Positions 5,595 through 6,061 of a DNA stretch of 6,061 nt are shown here, one piece after another (the stretch's first letter is position 1; each line of letters opens with the position of its first letter). The stretch lies in contig PWUO01000307.1 of NCBI GenBank assembly GCA_003562555.1, positions 1 through 6,061 of the forward strand, given 5' to 3'. This stretch comes from Dehalococcoidia bacterium. GTDB lineage: Bacteria > Chloroflexota > Dehalococcoidia > GIF9 > AB-539-J10. The notes below the pieces were generated by a model. The model had not been told where the DNA came from. It made no database searches and saw only the letters and a program-made list of their open reading frames with translations. The position numbers and the translations under genes were made by a program.

Positions 5595-6061
5595 TCAGGC
5601 GACTGCGTGGAACCCGAATGTCACGAATCCCTCTCCGTTCTGGATAGCGGTAACCGCTCGTCCGTGCGAAACGTAAAGGTTATCCAATTCCAACTCGTCA
5701 CGGAGCATTCGCTCCAGACACGCCGCATCCTGATCCGCATTCACGTGCACGATTGCGCCGCAAAGCTTCTGTCCATTCACTCGCTCGACCGCCGTCTCCA
5801 CCATCTTCTTGAGAAGCTGCTTTTTCGCTTTGGCGCGTGAGATGAGTTGCACTGTCCCGCCGGTGGAATGATCCACCTCTATCATCGCCTTGAACCCCGT
5901 CCCACTGTGCGTCTCGGCATCCGCCCAAGGCTTGGCCTTGAATATTCTGCCACCCTTGTCACGATAGAACAGGGTCTCAAAACAGAACAGGGCGCACATT
6001 GCGTCGCGCACCTCGCAGGTTCGTCGCACGACGTCATCGAACCCGGCGCCATTCATCGCCA
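5595..6061 (-). CDS. DegV-family (FakB-like) protein, C-terminal part, cut by window edge
   Basis: DegV/FakB proteins are cytoplasmic fatty-acid-binding proteins. Characterised FakB members present a bound fatty acid to the kinase FakA for phosphorylation. About 155 residues are visible, numbered here from the Met at 6056. FETLFYRDKGGRIFKAK at 26-42 corresponds to the family's LEYLKKGGRIGKA segment. FKAMIEVDHSTGGTVQLISR at 55-74 corresponds to the KPIL...G.V.P..R strand region. AIVHVNADQD at 101-110 and LYVSHGRAVTAIQNGEGFV at 127-145 match the last strands. The usual GTHTGPG motif reads AIQNGEG, so the conserved His appears to be Gln139. The stop is TGA at 5595-5597. The family is about 280-300 residues, and the frame stays open to base 6061, so the Met at 6056 is almost surely internal and the N-terminal domain lies outside. 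Moderately sure of the family; cellular role and any FakA partner unknown. Confidence 0.8.
   Translation of the reverse strand, partial: AMNGAGFDDVVRRTCEVRDAMCALFCFETLFYRDKGGRIFKAKPWADAETHSGTGFKAMIEVDHSTGGTVQLISRAKAKKQLLKKMVETAVERVNGQKLCGAIVHVNADQDAACLERMLRDELELDNLYVSHGRAVTAIQNGEGFVTFGFHAVA

Noticed and set aside
6054..6056. Met at 6056 as the true start of the DegV-family gene
   Set aside because: The frame is open to the window edge, and the residues that follow align to the middle of DegV proteins, so the N-terminal domain must lie outside the window.

Overview
This window is bacterial chromosome, densely coded and moderately GC-rich (roughly 60% by eye). It holds one complete five-gene transport operon between two partial genes. 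No mobile element, RNA gene, CRISPR array or phage gene is visible, and the codon use looks even throughout. The taxon cannot be fixed from this much sequence. A hydrogenase maturation gene (hypE), a DegV-family protein and a probable lipoprotein-type substrate-binding protein together suggest an anaerobe, possibly of a Gram-positive-type lineage; this is inference.

Layout. Bases 1-770 (+) are the 3' part of hypE, which continues off the left edge. A perfect 9-bp hairpin at 776-797 sits between hypE and the convergent operon. Bases 817-5485 (minus strand) are a complete branched-chain amino acid type (HAAT family) ABC importer. In transcription order it encodes the substrate-binding protein (LivK-like, 5485-4283), permeases LivH (4272-3394) and LivM (3394-2363), and ATPases LivG (2379-1567) and LivF (1548-817). 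The spacing is very tight: a 10-nt gap, a 1-3-nt overlap depending on counting, a 17-nt overlap, and an 18-nt gap, so translational coupling is likely. Bases 5595-6061 (minus strand) are the C-terminal half of a DegV-family fatty-acid-binding protein that runs off the right edge. A 109-nt gap separates it from the transporter operon and carries a strong livK ribosome binding site, a possible weak promoter and short repeats. No stretch of 300 bases lacks a gene.

How the genes work together. The binding protein captures the solute outside the membrane. LivH and LivM form the channel, and the LivG/LivF ATPase pair powers import. HypE separately makes the thiocyanate-type cyanide donor for [NiFe]-hydrogenase active sites, and nothing links it functionally to the transporter except convergent orientation.

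Most notable observation. LivF carries a degenerate nucleotide-binding site: the catalytic Walker B glutamate is Cys, Walker A reads GPHGGGKS, and the D-loop is changed. LivG keeps canonical catalytic residues. This predicts an asymmetric transporter with one catalytic and one degenerate ATP site. LivM also appears to have a small insertion in its ATPase-coupling loop. Otherwise the region is ordinary, and no new multi-gene system was found.
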